From IMG/VR virus record IMGVR_UViG_3300024262_001784, positions 1 to 33,689 of that record: DNA of 33,689 nucleotides, one strand, 5' to 3'. The notes beneath the pieces were generated by a model. The model worked only from the letters and a program-made list of their open reading frames with translations. It was not told the DNA's origin and did not search any database. This document shows, piece after piece, positions 1 through 5,444 of this stretch. The number at the start of each line of letters is the position of its first letter. The stretch's first letter is position 1. A program made the translations under genes and the position numbers. This stretch comes from a virus.

Positions 1-412
1 TTCGGTTATTGTGGCTCATCTAAACAAACTTCATCCTAACGCATCCCAGTGGCGGGTTTCACTTCGGTGGAACTAAGGTGGAAGGTCGGTTACGGTTCTT
101 TGGGAAGAATACGAAAGGTAAGCCCCCAGGTCTTTGGATTTGGGTAAGGAGCCTTTCTAATAAGGGGTGACACCCGATGCCGTTAGTCAACCGACTGATA
201 CATCCGATTGGATAAGGAGTAGTTAAACTGTCAGAGCATACCAACGTGATGGCTATTTAATAGTTCCAAAGATGAATGTTGCCCGATACAACGGGTACAC
301 AGGAATCTTGAAGAACCGCACAGTAGGGCTGGTACCCCGAAACGTATGATAAGTGTTGTATTGTGTACCTCAAAGGGGTATGTATCAGTAGAGTGGGCAC
401 TTGTCGGTGGAC

Positions 413-484
413 ATAACAAATTAGCTCAGGGTAGAGCATTTCTCGTTAAAGAAAAGGTCGTGGTGTCAAAACCGCACTTGTTAT
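413..484 (+). tRNA. tRNA-Asn(GTT)-like fold embedded in the giant RNA, shortened loops
   Basis: A cloverleaf can be drawn. The acceptor helix is ATAACAA (413-419) with TTGTTAT (478-484). The D arm is GCTC (424-427) with GAGC (434-437) after a canonical T8-A9. The anticodon stem is TTTCT (439-443) with AGAAA (450-454), and the T stem is 460-464 with 471-475. The anticodon loop is CGTTAA, six bases instead of seven: it looks like an Asn loop CTGTTAA that lost U33. The T loop is also six bases (GTCAAA) and the D loop is short. The element sits between the two arms of a 7-bp helix (391-397/499-505), so it appears built into the larger RNA as a domain. It is unlikely to decode normally. A degenerate tRNA is the alternative. 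Confidence 0.5.
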
Positions 485-815
485 TCAAAACGGAAAGTCC
501 CACTCAACATCAATCTGAAAGTCGCTTAATTCTTGGCACTACGGTGAACCAAGAGCTCAGAAGCTCCCAAGGCAGATGAGTTTGATTGAAAGATGCACCT
601 AATGGTTTAGCGACCATGAACTACTCGCAAGGTAGGGGGAAATCGGAAAGTCGATTACGATTGATGGGAAAAGTTGTGTCACCAACTATAAAATGGCAGC
701 GTCGCTGACGGACTATCTTGGATAGTGGATAAGTTAAGAACCCTACTGTGGGAACAATAGGGATAATGTAACGAAAGTGTCAGTATATAAGGTGTAATCT
801 CAACCTTTTACCAAT

Positions 816-858
816 TTATCTAAATGGAACACGGTGGGTTCGAATCCCTCATAGATAA
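816..858 (+). ncRNA. tRNA acceptor/T-arm minihelix at the 3' end of the giant RNA
   Basis: TTATCTA (816-822) pairs with TAGATAA (852-858). A T arm lies just inside: stem 834-838 with 846-850 (one T-T mismatch) and a perfect canonical T loop TTCGAAT (839-845). Only 11 bases separate the 5' acceptor strand from the T stem, so the D and anticodon arms are absent. What remains is the half of a tRNA recognised by RNase P, CCA-adding enzyme and EF-Tu. A plausible role is a 3'-processing mark for the giant RNA (inference). It could instead be the 3' remnant of a decayed tRNA gene. Confidence 0.5.
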
Positions 859-891
859 CTAAAAATAAATTGAAAAAATACAAAGAAAAGC

Positions 892-921
892 TTGTCAGTT
901 CAAAAAAAAGTCGTATATTTG
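892..921 (+). promoter_or_regulatory. Bacteroidota-type promoter P1 for tRNA-like array 1
   Basis: TTG at 892-894 and TATATTTG at 914-921 are separated by 19 bases, matching the -33 TTTG / -7 TAnnTTTG architecture of Bacteroidota housekeeping promoters. It lies in an AT-rich spacer (about 873-955) that is repeated almost word for word at about 1244-1323. Transcription would begin near 928 and read the elements at 962-1232. Confidence 0.75.
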
Positions 922-961
922 TATTGTAATTAGTTCATAAACATACTGAAAAATTAAATAC

Positions 962-1034
962 GGTCCTATCGTCTAAACAAGGAGAGGACACCAAGGCTAT
1001 CTTGGTAATGGAGGTTCGAACCATCCTGGGACTA
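962..1034 (+). tRNA. Glu-like tRNA-like RNA with 5-nt anticodon loop (copy A)
   Basis: The acceptor GGTCCTA (962-968) pairs with TGGGACT (1027-1033). Bases TC at 969-970 precede a D stem GTCT (971-974)/GGAC (986-989), the pattern of tRNA-Glu. The T arm 1010-1026 has the canonical loop TTCGAAC and one G-A mismatch in its stem. The anticodon stem CCAAG (991-995)/CTTGG (1001-1005) closes a loop of only five bases, GCTAT, so there is no normal 7-base loop with U33 and a triplet. No CCA is encoded. The copy at 1433-1545 keeps the same short loop. It is therefore tRNA-shaped but probably cannot decode. Confidence 0.7.
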
Positions 1035-1038
1035 CACA

Positions 1039-1140
1039 GGAGATTTAATTGTTTCGTCCAATTTGAGGACACTTTCTGAAGAGTTTTAAGAAAATATAGA
1101 AAGAAACACGGGTATCGATTCCCGTAACAACTAAATCCCT
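1039..1140 (+). ncRNA. tRNA-like RNA with extended acceptor helix and large anticodon-loop insert (copy B)
   Basis: The two ends pair over about 15 positions (1039-1053 with 1126-1140), twice the length of a normal acceptor stem, with two A-C mismatches. Inside are a D arm GTCC (1056-1059)/GGAC (1067-1070), an anticodon-type stem CTTTC (1072-1076)/GAAAG (1099-1103) with a 22-base loop, and a T arm ACGGG (1108-1112)/CCCGT (1121-1125) whose loop TATCGATT has eight bases. The related copy at 1550-1638 has an 8-base anticodon-arm loop and the same 8-base T loop. It starts four bases after copy A, so the two were probably transcribed and duplicated as a pair. No usual anticodon can be assigned. 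Confidence 0.55.
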
Positions 1141-1156
1141 TATTAAAATGTCATAC

Positions 1157-1232
1157 CGCCCGTTCGTCTAGTCAGGTTCAGGACGCTAGGTTTTCATCCT
1201 AGAAATCATGGGTTCGAATCCCATACGGGTGA
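1157..1232 (+). tRNA. tRNA-Glu (anticodon TTC)
   Basis: This is a full canonical cloverleaf. The acceptor is 1157-1163/1225-1231 with one G-T pair, the D stem GTCT (1166-1169)/GGAC (1181-1184), the anticodon stem CTAGG (1186-1190)/CCTAG (1198-1202), the loop TTTTCAT with anticodon TTC at 1193-1195, and the T arm ATGGG/CCCAT around TTCGAAT. The discriminator is A1232 and CCA is not encoded. It is the normal member against which the shortened Glu-like elements nearby can be compared. Confidence 0.92.
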
Positions 1233-1262
1233 CAAAATAAAGTAAAAAATACAAAGAAAAAC

Positions 1263-1291
1263 TTGTCAGTTTAAAAAAAGTCGTATATTTG
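1263..1291 (+). promoter_or_regulatory. Bacteroidota-type promoter P2 for tRNA-like array 2
   Basis: TTG at 1263-1265 and TATATTTG at 1284-1291 are separated by 18 bases. The surrounding spacer (about 1244-1323) is a near copy of the P1 spacer (about 873-955), so promoter and leader were duplicated with the array. It would drive the elements from 1331 to the initiator tRNA at 1819. Confidence 0.72.
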
Positions 1292-1330
1292 TATTGTAAT
1301 TAGTTCATAAAAATATTGAAAGTTAAACAC

Positions 1331-1414
1331 GGCCTTTTCGTCTAACGGGTTCTTCGGAACATTAAGGATACCAGGATTTCCTGGAAATGTGTGGTTCGAG
1401 TCCCACAAAGGCTA
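1331..1414 (+). tRNA. Glu-like tRNA-like RNA with 4-nt anticodon loop (copy F)
   Basis: The acceptor GGCCTTT (1331-1337) pairs with AAAGGCT (1407-1413), and the discriminator is A1414. The D stem GTCT (1340-1343)/GGAT (1366-1369) encloses a 22-base loop that holds its own GTTC-TTCG-GAAC hairpin (1349-1360). The anticodon stem CCAGG (1371-1375)/CCTGG (1380-1384) is capped by just ATTT (1376-1379), four bases. The T loop TTCGAGT is canonical, but the T stem pairs best with T1392 bulged out. The element at 1648-1732 shares both the 4-base loop and the bulged T. It cannot present an anticodon. Confidence 0.7.
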
Positions 1415-1416
1415 CA

Positions 1417-1432
1417 AGTTACTTCGGTAACT
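1417..1432 (+). other. UUCG-capped spacer hairpin
   Basis: AGTTAC (1417-1422) and GTAACT (1427-1432) form a perfect 6-bp stem capped by the extra-stable TTCG loop. It exactly fills the gap between two tRNA-like elements and may act as a rigid linker or processing block in the shared transcript (inference). Confidence 0.75.
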
Positions 1433-1545
1433 GGTCCTATCGTCTAACAGGAAGTCAACTCCCTATCTCTTATAAGGGTATGGATTAAGTTGATAAGGAC
1501 GCCAAGGTTATCTTGGTAATGGAGGTTCGAACCCTTCTGGGACTA
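1433..1545 (+). tRNA. Glu-like tRNA-like RNA with 5-nt anticodon loop and D-loop hairpin insert (copy C)
   Basis: The acceptor GGTCCTA (1433-1439)/TGGGACT (1538-1544), TC and GTCT/GGAC D stem (1442-1445/1497-1500) match copy A. The D loop is about 51 bases and contains a nested hairpin (TCAACT 1455-1460 with AGTTGA 1488-1493, and CCCT with AGGG inside). The anticodon stem CCAAG (1502-1506)/CTTGG (1512-1516) closes GTTAT, five bases. The T arm 1521-1537 with loop TTCGAAC is well paired. Relative to copy A, the acceptor, anticodon stem and T loop are kept while the D loop has changed freely. Confidence 0.7.
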
Positions 1546-1549
1546 CACA

Positions 1550-1638
1550 GGAGATTTAATTGTTTCGTCCAATTTGAGGACACTTTCTAAACATAGAAAG
1601 AAACATGGGTATCGATTCCCATAACTTTTAAATCCCTT
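1550..1638 (+). ncRNA. tRNA-like RNA with extended acceptor helix (copy D)
   Basis: This is a near copy of the element at 1039-1140. The ends pair over about 15 positions with a small TT/TT internal loop and an A-C mismatch. The D arm is GTCC (1567-1570)/GGAC (1578-1581). The anticodon-type stem CTTTC (1583-1587)/GAAAG (1596-1600) closes the 8-base loop TAAACATA. The T arm ATGGG (1605-1609)/CCCAT (1618-1622) keeps the 8-base loop TATCGATT, while its stem sequence differs from copy B by a compensated base pair (ACGGG/CCCGT against ATGGG/CCCAT). That covariation supports a folded RNA. Confidence 0.58.
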
Positions 1639-1647
1639 ACTAAATAT

Positions 1648-1732
1648 GGCCCTTTCGTCTAACGGAGCACTTAACTGTGTGTAGGACATCAGGTTATCCT
1701 GGAAATGCGTGGTTCGAGTCCCGCATGGGCTA
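1648..1732 (+). tRNA. Glu-like tRNA-like RNA with 4-nt anticodon loop (copy G)
   Basis: The acceptor GGCCCTT (1648-1654) pairs with 1725-1731 with one T-T mismatch, and the discriminator is A1732. The D stem GTCT (1657-1660)/GGAC (1684-1687) carries a 23-base loop. The anticodon stem TCAGG (1689-1693)/CCTGG (1698-1702) closes TTAT (1694-1697), four bases. Compared with the normal Glu loop TTTTCAT, this is what remains if the TTC anticodon is removed. The T loop TTCGAGT is canonical and T1710 is bulged in the T stem, as in copy F. Confidence 0.72.
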
Positions 1733-1746
1733 CTAATAAGATATAT

Positions 1747-1819
1747 TGCGGGGTGGAGCAGTGGTCAGCTCGATGGGCTCATAACCCATAGGTCGTAGGT
1801 TCGAACCCTACTCCCGCTA
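1747..1819 (+). tRNA. Initiator tRNA-Met (anticodon CAT)
   Basis: This is a canonical cloverleaf with initiator hallmarks. Position 1 (T1747) and its partner T1818 are unpaired, the rest of the acceptor (1748-1753/1812-1817) is paired, and the anticodon stem ATGGG/CCCAT ends in three consecutive G-C pairs around the loop CTCATAA. The D stem is GAGC/GCTC, and the T arm GTAGG/CCTAC encloses TTCGAAC. The discriminator is A1819 and no CCA is encoded. An initiator-type tRNA is less usual in phages than elongator tRNAs. It closes the second array and is followed by a T run (1822-1829). Confidence 0.9.
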
Positions 1820-1851
1820 CATTTTTTTTCGGTTTAGTAATTATTTTTAAA

Positions 1852-1879
1852 GAAGTCAGTAATTAATTTTACTGGCTTC
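1852..1879. terminator. Bidirectional intrinsic terminator hairpin
   Basis: An 11-bp stem (1852-1862 with 1869-1879, one G-T pair) with loop TTAATT lies between the end of the tRNA array and the stop of the converging minus-strand gene at 1888. T-rich sequence follows on the plus strand, and a TTTAAAAATAA tract follows on the minus strand. It likely ends transcription from both sides. Confidence 0.7.
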
Positions 1880-1887
1880 CCTTTCTT

Positions 1888-4089
1888 TTAACCGTAAATG
1901 TTTACAATTCCCTTACTTAAAGCAATTTCTTTTATTTTATCCACGACTTCTTTAGATGTTCCCTTTCTTTCCATCATTTTAAATTTTGGGAAGAATCGTA
2001 TAAGATGTATAGGGACATCTTTCATTCCATTATCAACTATCCATTGATACATATCATTTATAGTATATGGATCATCTGTCAAATCTTCGATAATAAGGTT
2101 AGTTATCTCAATATGTACCCCACTATCAAAAAGTGTTTTAATAGTGTTTAAAACATGCCCCAACTCACCCTTAGTGACTTTCTTGTGTATATCAGGGTCA
2201 AAAGTTTTCAAATCTATATTAGCCGCATCTATATAAGGTATAAGTTCCTTTAATGGTTCTGGATTTATATATCCATTTGAAACCATTACAGTTTTTATAT
2301 TATTATCCTTAGCAATTTTTGCAATATCTAACATATATTCAAAATATATGGTAGGTTCAGTATATGTAAATGCAATCAAATCTAATCCACGATTTTTACA
2401 ATCATTTACTATGTCTATTGGTTCAATATTTTGGTGTTTTTCATTTTTAATTTGTGATATACCATCATTTTGACAATTACCACAATGGAAATTACAACCA
2501 TTACAACTTAATGAATATATCATTTTTCCTGGATGGAAATGTCTTAATGGTTTCTTTTCAATTGGATCAATTGCACCTATAATACCAGGGTTATTATATC
2601 CCAATGAATATAATTCTCCATCAATATTTTTTCTTGATATACAATTACCAATTTTACCATCAGATATTTTACAATAATGTGGACATAAATTACATACCAC
2701 TTTATTATTATCTAATTTTTCATAATAAGAAGCTTCCTTTAATAATTCATTTTCATTAAATACAATTGCTTCATAAGTGTAAAGATTTGCATCTTTCCAA
2801 CCGTCCCATCCTAAATTTGCTTTTGTTTGTGAACATTGTCCTAAAAATTCTTCTTTACTCCATCCTGTTTCTGTTGCAACCTGTGGTAGAAATGTTCCAC
2901 TCTTTCCATCCTTTTCAATATAAATTCCATGTTTACCCAATTCAATTTCATTGATTGAATTAATTTTTTTTAATGGTGTTAATACTGATATTTCTATTTC
3001 TAATTCATTTAATTCGTTTTCATGAACTTTTTGAAATCTATTATCTTGTGTAGATGATATTGTCATATTTTTAACTACATCACATAAATGATAATTTGCA
3101 CCAAATAATCCAATACATCCTCTCAATTCACCACCTTTCTTTTTAAGAGTTACAAAACTACCCATATTTGTTTTTAAATTATCCGATAATTCATCACGAT
3201 GTATTTCTGGAACAATTCCATATCTAATATATGATTCTAATGTATTTCTTGATATTTTCATTAAATCAATTTTATCAGAATATTTCAATTCAAATTCTTT
3301 TTCATTTTTAGTAAATACAATAGATGAATAACCAACAACACTATCTTTATTATTTGTAACATGCCCAGAATTTTTATACAACATCATTGTACTTTTAATT
3401 CCTTTTAATTGTGTAAGTATATTTACCAAAATAATGATAGATGACCAACCACACATTTTAGTTACTAATTCGTTCATTTTAATATCACTAAAAATATAAT
3501 TTTTCAAATTATCTAAATTTAAATCCATTATTGTTTTAATTGAATCATAATCAACTTTTATAGCATCATCATATGATGGATAATGTGAAAGATCTGAACT
3601 TATAACAAATAAATTTTTACTATTAAAATATGGTTTTAATGTTTCGGATATTTTTATTAAATTATCTATATTGGTTTCTCCAACCATTAATGGGATTATT
3701 GGTGTATCTGGTAATTTTTCTTTTAAAAATGGTAATTGAATTTCTAAATTATGATCATCTTTAAATATATCAATGTCTTTAAAAAACAATTCTTTATTTT
3801 CTAATTCATTACAGATTTCTTGGTTTATTAATAACCCATAATAATCCATATCATTTAATATTGATATACCATTAAATGTTGTTTTATGACTTGTTGCTAT
3901 AATGAACACATTATCATAATTATCTATTTGGTTAAAACCAGTTGCTGCAACTTTTCCTGAATAATAATATCCAGCATGGGGAGATATTAAAGCAACAACA
4001 TTTTCTAATTCTTTTTGTATTGAATCATTTAATAAATCCGTGACTTTAATATTTCCAATAAATTGATTGGTTATGTCACTTAATATCAT
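1888..4089 (-). CDS. AmmeMemoRadiSam fusion: MEMO1-like + AMMECR1 + radical SAM enzyme
   Basis: One 733-residue chain carries the three proteins of the AmmeMemoRadiSam system. Residues about 1-262 are MEMO-like (SPHAGYYYSG with H38, SH at 67-68, SSDLSHY, MCGWSS with C213, matching the His/His/Cys metal site of MEMO1). Residues about 270-455 are AMMECR1-like with the LRGCIGL signature at 322-328. Residues about 460-733 are the system's radical SAM enzyme: an auxiliary set C466, C469, C473, C483, then the SAM-cluster motif C532-x3-C536-x2-C539 followed by QN. In cells these are usually separate genes, or protein B fused to A; the reaction is unknown, so no substrate can be named. All key residues are intact. 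It is last in a minus-strand run and its ATG overlaps the upstream stop by one base. The gene converges on the tRNA-like arrays. Family assignment is firm; a function in the phage is not known. Confidence 0.92.
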   Translation of the reverse strand: MILSDITNQFIGNIKVTDLLNDSIQKELENVVALISPHAGYYYSGKVAATGFNQIDNYDNVFIIATSHKTTFNGISILNDMDYYGLLINQEICNELENKELFFKDIDIFKDDHNLEIQLPFLKEKLPDTPIIPLMVGETNIDNLIKISETLKPYFNSKNLFVISSDLSHYPSYDDAIKVDYDSIKTIMDLNLDNLKNYIFSDIKMNELVTKMCGWSSIIILVNILTQLKGIKSTMMLYKNSGHVTNNKDSVVGYSSIVFTKNEKEFELKYSDKIDLMKISRNTLESYIRYGIVPEIHRDELSDNLKTNMGSFVTLKKKGGELRGCIGLFGANYHLCDVVKNMTISSTQDNRFQKVHENELNELEIEISVLTPLKKINSINEIELGKHGIYIEKDGKSGTFLPQVATETGWSKEEFLGQCSQTKANLGWDGWKDANLYTYEAIVFNENELLKEASYYEKLDNNKVVCNLCPHYCKISDGKIGNCISRKNIDGELYSLGYNNPGIIGAIDPIEKKPLRHFHPGKMIYSLSCNGCNFHCGNCQNDGISQIKNEKHQNIEPIDIVNDCKNRGLDLIAFTYTEPTIYFEYMLDIAKIAKDNNIKTVMVSNGYINPEPLKELIPYIDAANIDLKTFDPDIHKKVTKGELGHVLNTIKTLFDSGVHIEITNLIIEDLTDDPYTINDMYQWIVDNGMKDVPIHLIRFFPKFKMMERKGTSKEVVDKIKEIALSKGIVNIYG

Positions 4090-4604
4090 TAATTGATTTT
4101 AATTTTTGTTGATATAGATACTTTTGCAGCATCTTCAGTTTCTATCATTCTCATATTACTAATTAGTAAATATATTACTATATCTCTATTTTGTAATTCT
4201 TGAATAACAATGTTTCTAATTGATTCTTCAATTACTTCTACTATATTCAAACCCATTTCTTCCATTTCCACTGGAGTATGTGGGAAATCTATAGTGAATG
4301 TATAATCTTCAACAATTGTTGAATCCTTCGTTATTGTATAATTATGGAGTTCTTTTAAAGCTTTTAAATTTAATGGTAATAAAGATTTTTGCAAAACATC
4401 ATGATTTGGGTCTAATCTGAATTGTTCTTCTAATTCCATAAAATGTTCACCATATTCAGCAATTTTAAGTTTATCCTTTTCTTCTATATCAAGAACATCT
4501 AAAATAGGTGTCCATTTTTTTATTATAAGTTCTTGTTCACTTATTTCTGGTTCTTCTGGTTTAATAGACATATCATCACCAAATATTGAAAATTTATTTT
4601 TCAT
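4089..4604 (-). CDS. Unknown protein, paralogue of the gene at 4854-5429
   Basis: I do not recognise a named family in this 171-residue acidic protein. It has a WTPILD motif near residue 31, followed by an acidic helix-rich stretch (IAEYGEHFMELEEQ) and a C-terminal half predicted to alternate strands and helices (NRDIVIYLLISNMR). The gene at 4854-5429 shares the motif order (W-x-PILD, IALYAEQHMKLD, SLLP, a C-terminal VYMVVSSM block), so the two are diverged paralogues. A similar tryptophan-proline-leucine motif sits near the N-terminus of T4-type major capsid proteins, which makes a head-associated role conceivable, but this is weak. The stop codon overlaps the start of the AmmeMemoRadiSam gene. 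Confidence 0.8.
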   Translation of the reverse strand: MKNKFSIFGDDMSIKPEEPEISEQELIIKKWTPILDVLDIEEKDKLKIAEYGEHFMELEEQFRLDPNHDVLQKSLLPLNLKALKELHNYTITKDSTIVEDYTFTIDFPHTPVEMEEMGLNIVEVIEESIRNIVIQELQNRDIVIYLLISNMRMIETEDAAKVSISTKIKIN

Positions 4605-4644
4605 TGTATGTTTTTATTTTTTCTTATATATAATTAAACATGGG

Positions 4645-4851
4645 TTACTGTGTTAAATGTTCAATATAATCAAATTTAAAATGTGGACTCATTGTTTTAG
4701 ATTCAACTATTTCTATATTGTCACATTTATCAAATTCTAAGTTTAATACCTTGCATAATATTTTAAGTAATTCTTCCTTTTTACATGTATCTAAAACATA
4801 TGATGGTATCCAATTTAATAATTCTTCTCTACTATATGTATATGTTTTCAT
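4645..4851 (-). CDS. Small unknown protein, related to the N-terminus of the gene at 19907-20491
   Basis: This 68-residue protein starts at ATG with an A-rich leader and is followed closely by the 4604 gene. It aligns along its length with the first ~63 residues of the protein at 19907: both have an aromatic start (YTYSREELLNW against YEFTNEDLKNW), an L-x-F-x-x-C-x-N/D block (LEFDKCDNIEI against LDFNLCSNMDI) and an aromatic end with a Pro. This marks a small domain used at least twice by the phage. Function unknown. Confidence 0.75.
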   Translation of the reverse strand: MKTYTYSREELLNWIPSYVLDTCKKEELLKILCKVLNLEFDKCDNIEIVESKTMSPHFKFDYIEHLTQ

Positions 4852-4853
4852 TT

Positions 4854-5429
4854 TTAATCCAATATTTTTATTCTTGATGATAATATCATTTTAGGTGAAA
4901 ATGTTTCTTCAGATATTACTAACATAGAACTCACTACCATATAAACTAATACTCTTTTACCTCTTAATTGACTTATAAGTTCTTCAACTAAAACACTTTC
5001 CAATCTTTGTACAATTTCAATTCCTGGTGATGTTGTAAAACAACGAAGTGATTCAATTTCTTCTCTATTAATACTTGATGATACTTGATAAGTTTCAACC
5101 AATCTCGGATTATCTACAATTTCAAAATTATCCAATTTAGATAATATTTTAAGACTAATAGGCAATAAACTTGCACCAATATTATTAGCAATATTTGTTG
5201 GGTTATGGTTATAACTATCTAATTTCATATGTTGTTCAGCATATAAGGCAATTTTAACACGTTTTTCATTATTTGTTATATTTAAAGAATCTAATATAGG
5301 TTTCCATTTTTTAGTGGCCATGACTGGTTCATATCTATTTGGTAAATCTGGAAAACTTGTTCCTTCAATACCATTTTTTAAATCATCTAATATTGGTGTC
5401 CATTTATTTATTTTATCGTAATCTTCCAT
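4854..5429 (-). CDS. Unknown protein with two W-x-PILD motifs
   Basis: This 191-residue protein has a duplicated motif: KWTPILDDL at about residue 9 and KWKPILDSL at about residue 42. An amphipathic region (KIALYAEQHMKLD) and a beta-rich C-terminus (KRVLVYMVVSSMLVI) follow. It is the longer paralogue of the protein at 4089-4604. It is separated from the downstream 68-residue gene by two bases and from the upstream Dam gene by 15, so one transcript is likely. No enzymatic motif is visible. A structural or assembly role is possible but unproven. Confidence 0.8.
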   Translation of the reverse strand: MEDYDKINKWTPILDDLKNGIEGTSFPDLPNRYEPVMATKKWKPILDSLNITNNEKRVKIALYAEQHMKLDSYNHNPTNIANNIGASLLPISLKILSKLDNFEIVDNPRLVETYQVSSSINREEIESLRCFTTSPGIEIVQRLESVLVEELISQLRGKRVLVYMVVSSMLVISEETFSPKMILSSRIKILD

Positions 5430-5444
5430 AATTTCTATTTATTT

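Larger units (their letters stand above)
1..858 (+). ncRNA. Giant structured non-coding RNA (5' end outside window), GOLLD/ROOL-like candidate
   Basis: This stretch has no credible coding frame and is visibly GC-richer than the rest of the window. It is packed with hairpins I could pair by eye: 56-62/67-73 (UUCG loop), 96-100/105-109, 182-188/193-199 (AACC loop), 282-285/292-295, 333-338/375-380, 391-397/499-505, 532-539/544-553 (UACG loop), 602-606/613-617, 641-645/652-656, 672-676/683-687, 697-700/704-707, 712-717/721-726, 741-745/758-762 and 789-793/803-807. An 8-bp long-range helix, 508-515 with 659-666, encloses a multibranched domain. GOLLD and ROOL are giant ornate RNAs found in phages and prophages, often beside tRNA genes, so size and location fit. 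I could not match a specific consensus, so the family name is a guess; that it is a structured RNA is much safer. The 5' boundary lies outside the window. Confidence 0.7.

Noticed and set aside
1-579. Several open frames of 60-77 codons inside the first 600 bases
   Set aside because: Composition is unlike the coding regions, no frame has a plausible start context, and the sequence is better explained by stable RNA hairpins.
1-858. RNase P RNA, tmRNA, rRNA, or a group I or group II intron
   Set aside because: I could not find the conserved cores: no P/Q/R/S intron elements, no domain V-like hairpin, no RNase P GAGGAAAGTC signature, no tmRNA tag frame.
1077-1098. A tRNA intron in the anticodon loop of the element at 1039
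   Set aside because: The copy at 1550 lacks the extra bases yet still has no normal 7-base loop or anticodon, and no self-splicing intron of 20 bases is known.
962-1732. Ordinary tRNAs misread because of sequencing errors
   Set aside because: Shortened anticodon loops recur in independent pairs with perfect closing stems, while T loops and acceptor stems are intact; random errors would not fall so consistently. Raw reads should still be checked.
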